The notes: generated from the sequence alone by a model not told the origin. Shown: positions 1-7,386, numbered from the stretch's first letter. The stretch is DNA of 10,452 nucleotides from Euperipatoides rowelli (GCA_003024985.2 PXIH01S0020033.1); one strand, 5' to 3'. A program made the numbers and translations.

Positions 1-70
1 AAAAAAAAAAAAAAAAAGCTTATAATTTTCCTGCAGGGGGGCCCAAAATCTGTAGATCCGGGCCTGGTTG
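1..70 (+). repeat. Partial copy of the tandem-array right edge plus GGGCCC motif
   Basis: The window opens with 17 A residues followed by GCTTATAATTTTC and then a GC-rich block (GGGGGGCCCAAAATCTG at 36-52, GGGCCTGGTTG at 60-70). The same order, an A-run, GCTTATCAATTTTC and then GGGGCCCA, occurs at the right edge of the tandem array at 1934-1972. I infer that the window starts inside the end of another copy of that array-bearing repeat. The rest of this copy would lie to the left and cannot be seen. Confidence 0.5.
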
Positions 71-1203
71 AGGGTTAGTTTGTGCAATCTTTAGGCGTAC
101 TTATTTGTGTTTGGTTTTTGTGTTTGTATTGCTTGTCAACAATCTCTCAATATGACAGCACATGAAGTTATGGAGCTTATCACATGAATAATTCACACTG
201 TCACTGAGCTAAACTTAATCTAGATTCAACCTTTGACCTGAGTGTTTATACATGGGCAGTTAACATTATGCAATTAAATGTTGTGTCTAGGGCTGGTCTA
301 ATTATATAAGCCTAAATGATGATTCTTAACAAAAGCAAACTATATCAATTTGTTAAAAGCACATACTATAATATGAAGAGCAGAATAAACTTATTCCTTG
401 AAATGCTGAAAAGCTATTATTTCTCCATCATAAGTTCCATTATTGAACTTTCAAGTGTAAGTTTTTAAACTTGATTTTAAAATTAAAATGTTTAGCAATA
501 GAAGAAAAGTTTCGTCTATTTTTCTTCTTTATAAATAAATGATTTCTAGATCATGTGATTTTCAACTATTTTGAATGTCGATATTCGCTGTGTTGCCTTT
601 TAAATTTCAAAAAATAGGATGAAAAAAATAGATTTTCAAATTGAAAATTTCCTTGTGGCTATAAACATCCTAGATGCCAAACACAAGAGAGCATTATGGG
701 AGAAGTGGTAAATGATGTGCATGATGCTTTATGGAAAAGTACTTGAGATACGAATCATAACAATCTATAATTTATTAGATTTTTAGTTACATTCATAGAT
801 TAATGAAAAAAAAAAGAAATCAATTTTCTTAAAAAGCTAAGTAACTTGTTGAAAATTTGCAAAACAATTATTTAAATGTTTAGATAATTATTTTTATATT
901 CAGTATCATTTTTCAGTGGTTGTGTATTTTCAAGTGTCAATCAATTTCATGTGGCTATAGTTACCAATGATGTTCGTTATGTATTTTGTAGCCTAAATAT
1001 TAAAGTTTTGAGATTAGAAACTATTTATATTGAATTTAACAACTTTCTCATATTCATTTTGACATTTAGTTTATATAACTGTAAAAGTCATTTGCTTCAA
1101 TAACCTTGTATTCTAGATAATAACCACACTGCTCATATATAATCATAGCCATGTTTAAACAGGGAAAATGATCATCAATATTAATAAAACAATTTAATAG
1201 AAT
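71..1203. other. AT-rich stretch without recognisable genes
   Basis: This is about 1.1 kb of low-GC DNA with stops in all frames and no motif that I recognise as coding. The only structure I can point to is a possible relic of a hAT-type transposon end near 926-975, listed separately. No promoter, RNA gene or terminator can be supported. Confidence 0.6.
926..975 (+). mobile_element. Possible relic of a hAT MITE 3' end
   Basis: The stretch reads TTTTCAAGTGTCAATC followed by CATGTGGCTATAGTTACC. From memory, mammalian non-autonomous hAT-Charlie elements end with a similar succession: TTTCAAGTGCTCAATAG, then CATGTGGCTAGTGGCTACC, then the terminal inverted repeat. The A-rich DNA at about 775-835 (TTTTAGTTACATTC, then a long A-run) also loosely resembles the 5' part of the MITE at 2755. 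I found no clean terminus or target-site duplication. This may be an older, more eroded relative or chance similarity in AT-rich DNA. Confidence 0.3.
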
Positions 1204-1519
1204 GAGGGGCTGTTTATGGACTAGGCCAACAAGCCCATGACCTAGGGCCCAGAATTAAAGAGGGTCTAGATGGCCACTGAGCTCAATGGAGATTTCAAAT
1301 GTTCAATTATTAAAATTTATTTGGCTGATAAATATATATATTTTTCCTTTTAATTGAAAACTGTTTTTATTTAAAATTATATCATTACATTAATTCAAAA
1401 TTATTCACTCTGCTAATCTTCTGCATCTAGGAACATTCCCCTCACCAATGTGTGGTGCTTTGTTTATGCTCTGCAGGTCCGATGGGCGGCTGCTGGGGCC
1501 AAAGTATCTGGGCCTGTTG
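1204..1519. repeat. Inverted pair of GGGCCC-type motifs
   Basis: A GC-rich 27-mer on the minus strand at 1226-1252 (starting CTGGGCCCTAGGTCATGGGC) matches a plus-strand 27-mer at 1493-1519 (starting CTGGGGCCAAAGTATCTGGGC) at roughly 20 positions. The two copies are therefore inverted. Variants of the motif recur in plus orientation at 36-70 and 1963-1991. The layout and the GC-rich ends in AT-rich DNA suggest terminal or subterminal repeats of a small DNA transposon. I could not find matching flanking duplications, so element limits are unknown. Confidence 0.35.
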
Positions 1520-1546
1520 TAACTCAAGGTAAAAAAACTTCCAGAC

Positions 1547-1955
1547 TACCAAAAAAAAAAGCTTATCAAATGTCCACACGACCAAAAAAAAAAACCTTAT
1601 CAAACATACACACAACCAAAAAAACCTTATCAAACATCTACCACATCACCAAAAAAAAAGCTTATCAAACATCCACACAACCCAAAAAAAAAGCTTATCA
1701 AACATCCATACAACCAAAAAAAAAAGCTTATCAAATGTCCATCACAAAAAAAAAAAGATTATCAAATGTCCACACAACCAAAAAAAACCTTATCAAACAT
1801 CTACCACATAACCAAAAAAAAGATTATCAAACATCCACACAACCCAAAAAAACTTATCAAACATCCATACAACCAAAAAAAAGCTTATCAAATGTCCACA
1901 ACAAAAAAAAGATTATCAAACATCCACACAACCAAAAAAAAGCTTATCAATTTTC
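1547..1955 (+). repeat. Tandem array of about 13 A-rich 28-34 bp units
   Basis: Each unit is CC, then A7-11, then a CTTATCAAA or ATTATCAAA core, then a short variable tail such as CATCCACACAA, CATCTACCACAT or TGTCCACA. Units differ mainly in A-run length and tail. Five consecutive units starting at 1624 recur in the same order from 1787, a period of about 160 bp, so this is a higher-order repeat. Open frames of 126 and 169 codons across the array come from the periodic stop-poor sequence and encode Lys/Ser/Thr-rich repeats. I do not regard them as genes. The core contains GATAA on the minus strand, but no function can be inferred from that. Confidence 0.9.
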
Positions 1956-1962
1956 ATGAACA

Positions 1963-1991
1963 AGGGGCCCATACAGGATCTCAATGCCCAA
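1963..1991 (+). repeat. GGGCCC-type motif at right edge of the array
   Basis: GGGGCCCATACAGGATCTC followed by AATGCCCAAG directly abuts the last array unit. It aligns loosely with the motif at 36-70, which is also preceded by an A-run, GCTTAT and AATTTTC. The shared junction ties the GC-rich motif and the A-rich array into one dispersed repeat. Confidence 0.45.
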
Positions 1992-2037
1992 GATGCTCTG
2001 CTGAAAAGTACATGTTACAAAATGTATTTGTATTTCC

Positions 2038-2058
2038 TACATACATACATACATACAT
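2038..2058 (+). repeat. (TACA)5 microsatellite
   Basis: Five uninterrupted TACA tetranucleotides plus one base. The flanking 1992-2037 and 2059-2290 hold nothing I recognise. Confidence 0.95.
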
Positions 2059-2746
2059 TACTACCATATTAATTGAAGTCATGCTTGTTTCTCATTGTAA
2101 AAATAGTTCCCTAGTTATTTTTCTTCCTGTTTTATGCAAACTTTAAGTTTAGCATTCCGTAAATCACTTTTATATGCATAGTTAATTCCATATTTTAATG
2201 CAATTTTAAAATGTTTCAAATATTAATATAATTTGCGATCGATTAATAAAAGTAATTTTTTCGTAGTTGTATTTATACAATCTAGCAAGTGGGCTACAAA
2301 ATCCAGTGTATGTTCATCATTGGGAGCTGTAATTTTAAATCATCAATAAAAAACATCTCTAATGCATGAATATCTTTCAAAATATTCTTAATTTTACACT
2401 GGCACAAAGCTGGAGCTGAACAAATTCTACACATAAATCTTGTGCTTTGATATAGCCCTTTATGTACACGCAATGTCAAAGCTGTTCATCTACTTCCAAA
2501 AATTTATTCACTGTAATCTTAAAATCTCCACACAGCCAAATCTATCCATTAGCTTTGCATATAGTGTAGACCATGGGATAGAATTAACCTTAATATACCT
2601 TGACTCTCCAATCTGTTCAGCTCTGCTTCAATTTTGTCTAAATGCAAATGGTACTGGTTGAGCTCTAATACAAATTGTTTTGGTATCTGGTTTAAATTTT
2701 AAAGCTGTAGGTTCACATAATATTTCACCTGCATCAGGGCCACATA

Positions 2747-2754
2747 CTTTAGAG
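2747..2754 (+). repeat. Left target-site duplication of the hAT MITE
   Basis: CTTTAGAG directly precedes the MITE and is identical to 3245-3252. An 8-bp duplication is the hallmark of hAT-superfamily transposition. Confidence 0.9.
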
Positions 2755-3244
2755 AAGTGATGTCCAACAGAAATTCGATTGTAGCCACAATTGTCATTTT
2801 AGAAATTTTCATTCACCACATTAAAAGAAATTAAAAAAAAACATGTTTTATAATAATTTTTTATATACCAGTTGCTTATTGTTTCCTAGCTGTATTATCA
2901 CTATCGGAATGGTGTTTTAAATATTTATCCATTTTTTACGGTGAAATAATTTTAATATAAATTCAAAATAATAATAATATGTAATATTAAAAATTGCACG
3001 TTAGTTGTTTATTGCAACAAACCATACATGAAACTAAATTTAAAATCATGTAATGAGAAAAAGCAACTCAAAAAACGCCTACTATGATTAAAATTTTGTT
3101 TGTTTATAAATAAAAAAAAAACATTATTTTTACAACGTAGCCTTTAGGAATTAAATTCAAATTTCATATTTCAGTGGCAATGCCACATTCGCCACAAACA
3201 TATAACCCACTCGCCACTTGTGGCGACTGTGTTAGACATCACTG
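2755..3244. mobile_element. Non-autonomous hAT-superfamily MITE, 490 bp
   Basis: The element starts AAGTGATGTCCAACA and ends TGTTAGACATCACTG. These are 15-bp terminal inverted repeats with two mismatches (position 1 and position 11). It is flanked by perfect 8-bp duplications. Inside the right end, GCCACTTGTGGC forms a palindrome (3213-3224), and GTAGCCACAATTGTC lies inside the left end. The interior is AT-rich, has no open frame of note and encodes no transposase, so movement would need a hAT transposase in trans. From memory, mammalian hAT-Charlie MITEs (MER5-like) have the same order: CAGTGCTGTCCAATAGAA, GAGCCACA, a long A-rich part, and a terminal GCCACATGTGGC palindrome. It is inserted in the Gypsy RT remnant and is therefore younger than it. 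Confidence 0.9.
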
Positions 3245-3252
3245 CTTTAGAG
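3245..3252 (+). repeat. Right target-site duplication of the hAT MITE
   Basis: CTTTAGAG immediately after the MITE, identical to 2747-2754. Confidence 0.9.
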
Positions 3253-3339
3253 CCTTCGCTAAATAAATTTTTCCAGATTTAAAATTTCCTTTCCACTATC
3301 TATTCCTCTCAAAAGTTGTATACTTGAGGTGTTTCTATC

Positions 3340-3625
3340 ATTTTTTAATAAAGCATTCCAATTTAAGTTTAAACTATTTAGCCATTCTTGGCAAAAAGTG
3401 GATTTTATCAGAATCAACATAATAATGAAATGTTTTTGTGTTCATTCTGTTCATATTGAAATACATATATTCACACAGTTTCAAATTAGTTGTACAAACT
3501 ACCATACTCTGTAAGTACAATATTAGCTTTCTGTCAAATTTCATTTTAAAAAAAAAAATCTTTAAAGTCATGTATATTCATAACAGCACCACTACCTAAT
3601 TCCATTTGAGTAGGCTTTTAATTTA
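3340..3625 (-). pseudogene. pol: Ty3/Gypsy aspartic protease and linker remnant
   Basis: This part would cleave the Gag-Pol polyprotein. On the minus strand, QMELGSGAVMNIHDFKDFF (codons from 3608 downward) corresponds to the family's QMELDTGAAVSII active-site region. The catalytic DTG triad is here GSG (3588-3596), so the essential aspartate is lost. Further down, EWLNSLNLNW (3358-3387) matches the GRxWLxxIKLDW stretch that usually lies between protease and RT. The DNA between them (about 3400-3540) decodes in shifting frames to weakly similar sequence such as MNRMNTKTFHYYVDSD. Position between gag and RT supports the call. The T-rich run at 3548-3558 has probably caused a frame slip. Confidence 0.75.
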
Positions 3626-3899
3626 TAAGTACTTTTTCCATAATCTGTCTGTAATATTCAAAATTTAATTTTGAGTCATGTTTTGTTCAACTCTTAACTA
3701 CTTCTTAAGTATTTTCAACAGTAGGCCTATGTAAATAAACAGTTTCATCTACTGAGTTCAAATTTGACTTATTTTTTAAAATCTTTTTCTCTATATTAGT
3801 CTATAAAGTGTGTTGGTTATTTTCCAACTTAAACATAGAATTTAAATTACCTACCTGATTACAGTAGTGCACAAAGATTTAGAAAATTTGCACTTGTTT

Positions 3900-4630
3900 G
3901 CTAATTTAAGTTTTAATTGCAATCAAAACACTTGCCTTGAGAGATATTTTCATTTCCTTTTTTTAATAGTAAAACCATTTTGCTGATTTTTATGCACAAA
4001 ATTTGGTTCATGTGTAACAACTTTGATTTCTTGCATAATGAGCTATATTTACTGCAAGTTTCCCATGTAGCTGCACTGTTTGCTGGGAAGACAATTCCAC
4101 CCAATAGCGATATCCATAGACTTTTTTAGAGTTAGCTTTCAATAAACATGCTAATATCTTCTACTTTTAATCAAAACACTATTTGGTTTCATAAGGCTGT
4201 CTCGAGGTAGTTTCAAAAAGTTGAAATTTATCAATAAACGTCATAATACTAGCATTAAATCATTTATAGATTTGCCATCTTTGTTTAATAAACCTGTAAT
4301 TTTCTGCTATCTCTAAAGGTGAAGGATTAAAATGTTCTGTCAAAACTTTAAGTTTTGGTACATATTACAGATTTAGGCATTTCATATTTAGGCGTACTAG
4401 GAGCCAGCTCGTTGCACATCAAATCGTAAGTTTCTGGCTTTATATAATAATGTAAGTAATTCACTTTTACTGAGTTTGTGTAATAGTAGTAAATATATAA
4501 AAATTTTCTACCAGTCTTTGTAACTATCTATTAAAAGGCATTTTAGAATTATCAAAAGTTTCATTGAGAAAATTTTCTAAATCTGCATATTGGTCTGTAC
4601 TGCCATTTTGTAATGTAAAGTAGTAGACAT
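3900..4630 (-). pseudogene. gag: Ty3/Gypsy gag remnant
   Basis: Gag would form the virus-like particle of the retrotransposon. A plausible start is the ATG at 4628-4630 on the minus strand, in the context GAAACAATGTC. After an apparent frame slip, STDQYADLENFLNET (codons from 4601 downward) fits the usual N-terminal region with Tyr and a LE..F motif. KPETYDLMCNELAPSTPK (4387-4440) matches the family's GxxTYxLLRNLxAPxKP. HFNPSPLEIAENYRFIKQR (4278-4334) matches HYxPxPxxIxxRYxFxxR. LKKSMDIAIG (4100-4129) matches LTxxKAxDIAxxxE. A zinc knuckle is expected at about 3950-4080; I see scattered Cys and His codons there but no intact CCHC. Stops and frame changes separate all of these blocks. Confidence 0.75.
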
Positions 4631-5280
4631 TGTTTCTTCCTAAATTCCTTTTGCCTCATCGCAAACTGTTTTTACTGATTATAACAGTAAAAAAGATGCA
4701 ATAACAATCAAATAAACTATTCCATTTATAAATAATTAATTGACACTAACAAAATAATAAGAGTACATTACTCAAACCTCCTTCCATAGCAGACTGAAGC
4801 ATATAAAGTGTGTGCCAAACCCACAGTCCGCAACTGCACATTAATCATTCCTTTAATGACACACATATATTAAAATGGTGACAATATATAATTAAAAACA
4901 CAATTCAATCTGATACACTTTATGAGGCCATAAGAAATGTATTTTATTATTTTAATGCAGATAAAAGTTTACAATATTTAAAAATTTGGGTTGTTTGTTT
5001 ATTATTTTTTGAAGATTTTAAGTAAATGCAAATAAATTTAGGCATAGACTATACAAACTGTCTTATATTTACTATTATTTTCTTAAATTTTATATGTGCT
5101 AATATAAAATGTTTATAGAATACACCTTCTTCAATCATTATAACTGGAACTAAACACAGAGAACCAAATAGTTCTATGTTAGCCCAGTCAAAATAAAGAA
5201 GCTCTAATAAATTCCAACAAAATGGTTTAGTCCCAGTGATACAAATTTAACTTCACCAAACTTAACACTCATATTCATCA
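4631..5280. other. AT-rich stretch without recognisable features
   Basis: This lies upstream of the Gypsy gag remnant on the minus strand, where a leader and LTR would be expected. I searched for a TG...CA LTR end and a primer-binding site next to it and found nothing convincing. No long open frame or RNA gene is visible. Confidence 0.5.
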
Positions 5281-5415
5281 TCGGGTGTGCTCTCCGAGGC
5301 GGAGGTACTTGTTGATGGATCGCAAAAGATCTATATCTTGAGCTCTTATTTTTAATACAGAGAATTGCCTGATGTTAGTAAAGTCCTTAAGGTCATGCAG
5401 CCATTTTCTTTTGGG
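5281..5415 (-). other. Coding-like 45-codon segment, unidentified
   Basis: A stop-bounded frame on the minus strand (codons from 5415 down to 5281, then TGA at 5278-5280) contains KWLHDLKDF, NIRQFSVLK and AQDIDLLRSINKYLRLGEH. The amino-acid mix is balanced and includes Trp, Arg, Asp and Leu. This is unlike the Lys/Asn/Ile/Phe-rich noise translated elsewhere in this AT-rich DNA, and the C-terminal third (5281-5320) is locally CpG- and GC-rich. A TGA stop precedes it at 5416-5418. It may be a host-gene exon or a transposon fragment. I do not recognise the family, and a chance open frame of this size is possible. Confidence 0.3.
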
Positions 5416-5634
5416 TCAGGATAGGAAATCTGATACAATTTGTGTGGCCATCCTTTTTATTTTGCACATCCATATTATGACTCATAAAACAAACTCCACC
5501 CAAAATTCAAACTCTACCTCAATCTGTATTTATAAATTGGCCATTATTTTCATATTTCCAATAAAAACTATGGATATTTACCTCTGTCAGTTTGAATGGG
5601 GTTTGAACCGAGTTCGACTCCAGAGTCCAGATTG

Positions 5635-5667
<33 letters not shown>
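5635..5667 (+). repeat. T26 run followed by A7
   Basis: An uninterrupted run of 26 T residues (5635-5660) is followed by seven A residues. On the minus strand the A26 could be the tail of a retroposed sequence, but I could not identify such a sequence on the expected (higher-coordinate) side or any flanking duplication. Confidence 0.9.
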
Positions 5668-6628
5668 TAGTAACTAGTTAATTAGCCTATTCCAAAAATA
5701 GTTTTAAATAATTAATTATTTCAAATTCAATATCTTTGGCAGGACCATCGCATGGTAGCCATGTCCTTAACAAGGGGAAAGAACACTGGCCCTTGTGCCT
5801 TCAGTGTGTGAGTACTTTTTTGAAAGAGAAAAATGCTTATTATAAGTAAATACAGTATGTGGAAGTAATGGGATGACGCCAGCAACATTTTTTTTTGCCA
5901 GGGCACCTGAGAATCATGTTACCATCACTCTTGCCTGGTGCATTTCTAGGAAAATATGTTTTACATTTTATTAGTAAACAGATAATCACATCAATAATAA
6001 TATAAAATAGCCTACATAATTATGGATATGATTATAATAATTAATTATTACATAGATATTTGAAGGATAAAAGTATGAAAATATTCAAAATAATGTTTCA
6101 TAATTCTAAATTATATGCAAAAATTTTATTTAAATAGTATTTAAATAAATAAAAAATAAAGAATGACTTAAAGTTATAGATGTGGTTAATTGCTAATTGC
6201 ATAAAGGACATGATTAGCTGATTAAAAGAAAAACAAAACTCTAAGAGTTCGGTCTAAATAACAGTTAATTACGACTAAGTAATCAGAATATATTGTAATT
6301 GTAATTAAGACCGCTAATTAAATCAACAATAAAAAGGAAACAAGTCAGCTCGGTAGAAAATGTTGAAAAATTAAAAGAAAATTAAAAAAAAAAGAAATCG
6401 TATGCTTTTTTCATGAATAAAAATATAAAATTAAAATAATTTTAAAATATCAAATAATTAAACCATGTAGATATATACTGTGTACATACAGTATAATCAT
6501 TCTAAGCCTATATTAAACCACTGCTTGATGAAGGTTCTCTGTCCACCCATCCCCAACCCTGCAAGATTTTTACAAGAATTCTATCTGCAGCAATGTGTTT
6601 TGATCCAACAATTTTTATTTCGTCCTCC
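5668..6628. other. Mostly AT-rich stretch with two islands of balanced composition
   Basis: 6000-6475 is extremely AT-rich and holds nothing recognisable. Two short islands at about 5735-5830 and 5878-5950 have near-balanced base composition. Each has a short open frame on the minus strand (for example LKAQGPVFFPLVKDMATM ending near 5750). I do not recognise either, and they are in different frames. A further ordinary stretch at 6520-6600 leads into the simple-repeat tract. Confidence 0.5.
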
Positions 6629-7015
6629 TATCTCTCTGTCCTTTCATCTATCTGTACACCTATCTGTCTATCCAACTATTTGTTTATTTGCCTGTTCAGA
6701 AGTCTGGACAGACAGACAGACAGAGATAGAGACAGATGGAAATACACAGAGACAGATGGAAAGTTACAGAGACAGATACAGACAGACAGATTGGCAGAGG
6801 TGGATAGGCAAAGGCAGATAGAGATGGACTAAGCAGAGACAGATAGGTAGAGTTAAACACAGAGAGGTAGGGACAGGTAGCCAGAGACAATAAGCAGAGA
6901 CAGACATACATAAATGGATAGAAAGATATATATATAGCCAGCAAAAGATGTACAGTAGGCCTAAATAGATAGTGAAAAACAGACATACAGATGACAGGCA
7001 GAAAAAGACAAGCAA
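6629..7015. repeat. GATA/GACA-type simple-repeat tract with a strand switch
   Basis: 6629-6696 is pyrimidine-rich on the plus strand with TCTG, TCTA and TCTC tetranucleotides. From 6706 to about 7015 the plus strand is purine-rich with GACA, GATA and GAGA tetranucleotides, best preserved at 6706-6725. The turning point is CTGTTCAGAAGTCTGGACAG at 6692-6711. The two parts are imperfect reverse complements and could fold into a long hairpin. Open frames across the tract on both strands are repeat-derived (Ser/Leu/Tyr/Cys-rich or Asp/Arg/Gln-rich) and are not genes. GATA/GACA repeats are known from many animals; no function is implied here. Confidence 0.9.
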
Positions 7016-7386
7016 GTAGGTAAAAGTTGGTAAAAATAAATTAGTATTTTAACATATAACCTAAATTTTTAATTATGTCATTCCCATGAGCCTCCTCTGC
7101 TGTGATGGTTGCTTAAGGGATTGTCCTGCTATTTACTTACTTTGTACTTAATGGATATATCAAATATTTAACTTGTGCTGGTTTATTAGCATTACCCATA
7201 TGTAGTTGGTTATGTTTTATAAGTTTTATGAGTTGGAAGAATAGTTGTATGAAAAATTTCAAGTTACGTATTGCATGGTGATGGAAGATAGCGTATATTG
7301 TAATTCGAAGAGCCCTAGGTAGGAATACTTACGTTATTGTGTTTAGTATTCTTTTTTCACTTTACTTCAACTTTTTCTTAGTAAAG
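7016..7386 (+). other. Presumed 5' leader of the LINE, limits unknown
   Basis: This DNA lies between the simple-repeat tract and the first coding-like ORF1 segment. Composition is slightly richer in G than the flanks (for example GAGCCTCCTCTGCTGTGATGG at about 7088-7108). No internal promoter motif or clear element boundary can be supported, and the LINE could begin anywhere here or at the repeat tract. Confidence 0.3.

Larger units (their letters stand above)
2294..3275 (-). pseudogene. pol: Ty3/Gypsy reverse transcriptase remnant
   Basis: This part would copy the element's RNA into DNA. On the minus strand, successive frames give NLFSEGSK (3246-3269), RAQPVPFAFRQ (about 2640-2666), KIEAELNRLESQGILR (2588-2635) and WLCGDFKITVNKFLEVDEQ (about 2482-2538). 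In another frame (2294-2476) follow HKGLYQSTRF, SAPALCQ and FIDDL. These match the Gypsy RT approach (RPVPFALR, then VEAELDRLE), the ICGDYKVTVN stretch, the THKGLYRFTRLPFG and SAPA block, and the catalytic YLDD motif, here FIDD. The usual 35-40 residues between VDQYPLP and THKGLY, including the motif-A LDL..AY aspartate, are missing at about 2477, so even an in-frame product would be inactive. The hAT MITE splits the gene after the SEGSK codons. The left end is truncated after motif C. Confidence 0.85.
2290..4630 (-). mobile_element. Decayed Ty3/Gypsy-type retrotransposon (gag-PR-RT), interrupted by a MITE
   Basis: Read on the minus strand, fragments of gag (4630 to about 3900), aspartic protease (about 3610) and reverse transcriptase (about 3275 to 2294) follow in the standard Ty3/Gypsy order. 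Identification rests on several short, independently recognisable protein stretches; each part is described in its own entry. RNase H and integrase are absent, so the copy is truncated downstream of the RT YxDD motif near 2290. No LTR, primer-binding site or polypurine tract could be identified beyond 4630. A 490-bp hAT-type MITE lies at 2755-3244. Many stops and frameshifts show a dead copy. Strong similarity to known Gypsy families is recognised by eye only. Confidence 0.85.

Noticed and set aside
1204-1444. A MITE with ends GAGGGGCTG and CATTCCCCTC
   Set aside because: The ends agree only loosely, and the flanking bases show no target-site duplication.
1547-1955. Possible CRISPR-like array
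   Set aside because: Unit length is about 32 bp with no unique spacers, units are dominated by A-runs, and the surrounding retrotransposons are eukaryotic.
1450-2146. Lys/Ser/Thr-rich open frames of 169 and 126 codons across the tandem array
   Set aside because: They are produced by the periodic A-rich units, occur in more than one frame and have no similarity to a known protein type. No independent coding evidence exists.
88-4398. Shared 12-mer TTTAGGCGTACT near 88 and 4387
   Set aside because: The flanks do not extend the match, and one copy lies within the gag remnant; most likely coincidence.
5595-5634. tRNA- or SINE-like B-box sequences (GTTTGAACCGAG, GAGTTCGACTCC) next to the T26 run
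   Set aside because: The bases resemble a T-loop on either strand, but the 5-bp T-stem does not pair and no D-arm, anticodon arm or acceptor stem can be built. No flanking duplication supports a SINE.
5372-5662. Plus-strand open frame of 96 codons ending in poly-Phe
   Set aside because: It ends in the T26 run and otherwise shows no protein-like pattern; the minus strand in the first part looks more coding-like.
6475-6494. Short palindrome ATACTG-8 nt-CAGTAT
   Set aside because: A six-base stem in AT-rich DNA is expected by chance, and nothing near it suggests a terminator or binding site.
6480-7015. Several overlapping open frames on both strands rich in Ser/Leu/Cys or Asp/Arg/Gln
   Set aside because: They follow the GATA/GACA simple repeat and its reverse complement; the protein sequence merely reflects the tetranucleotides.
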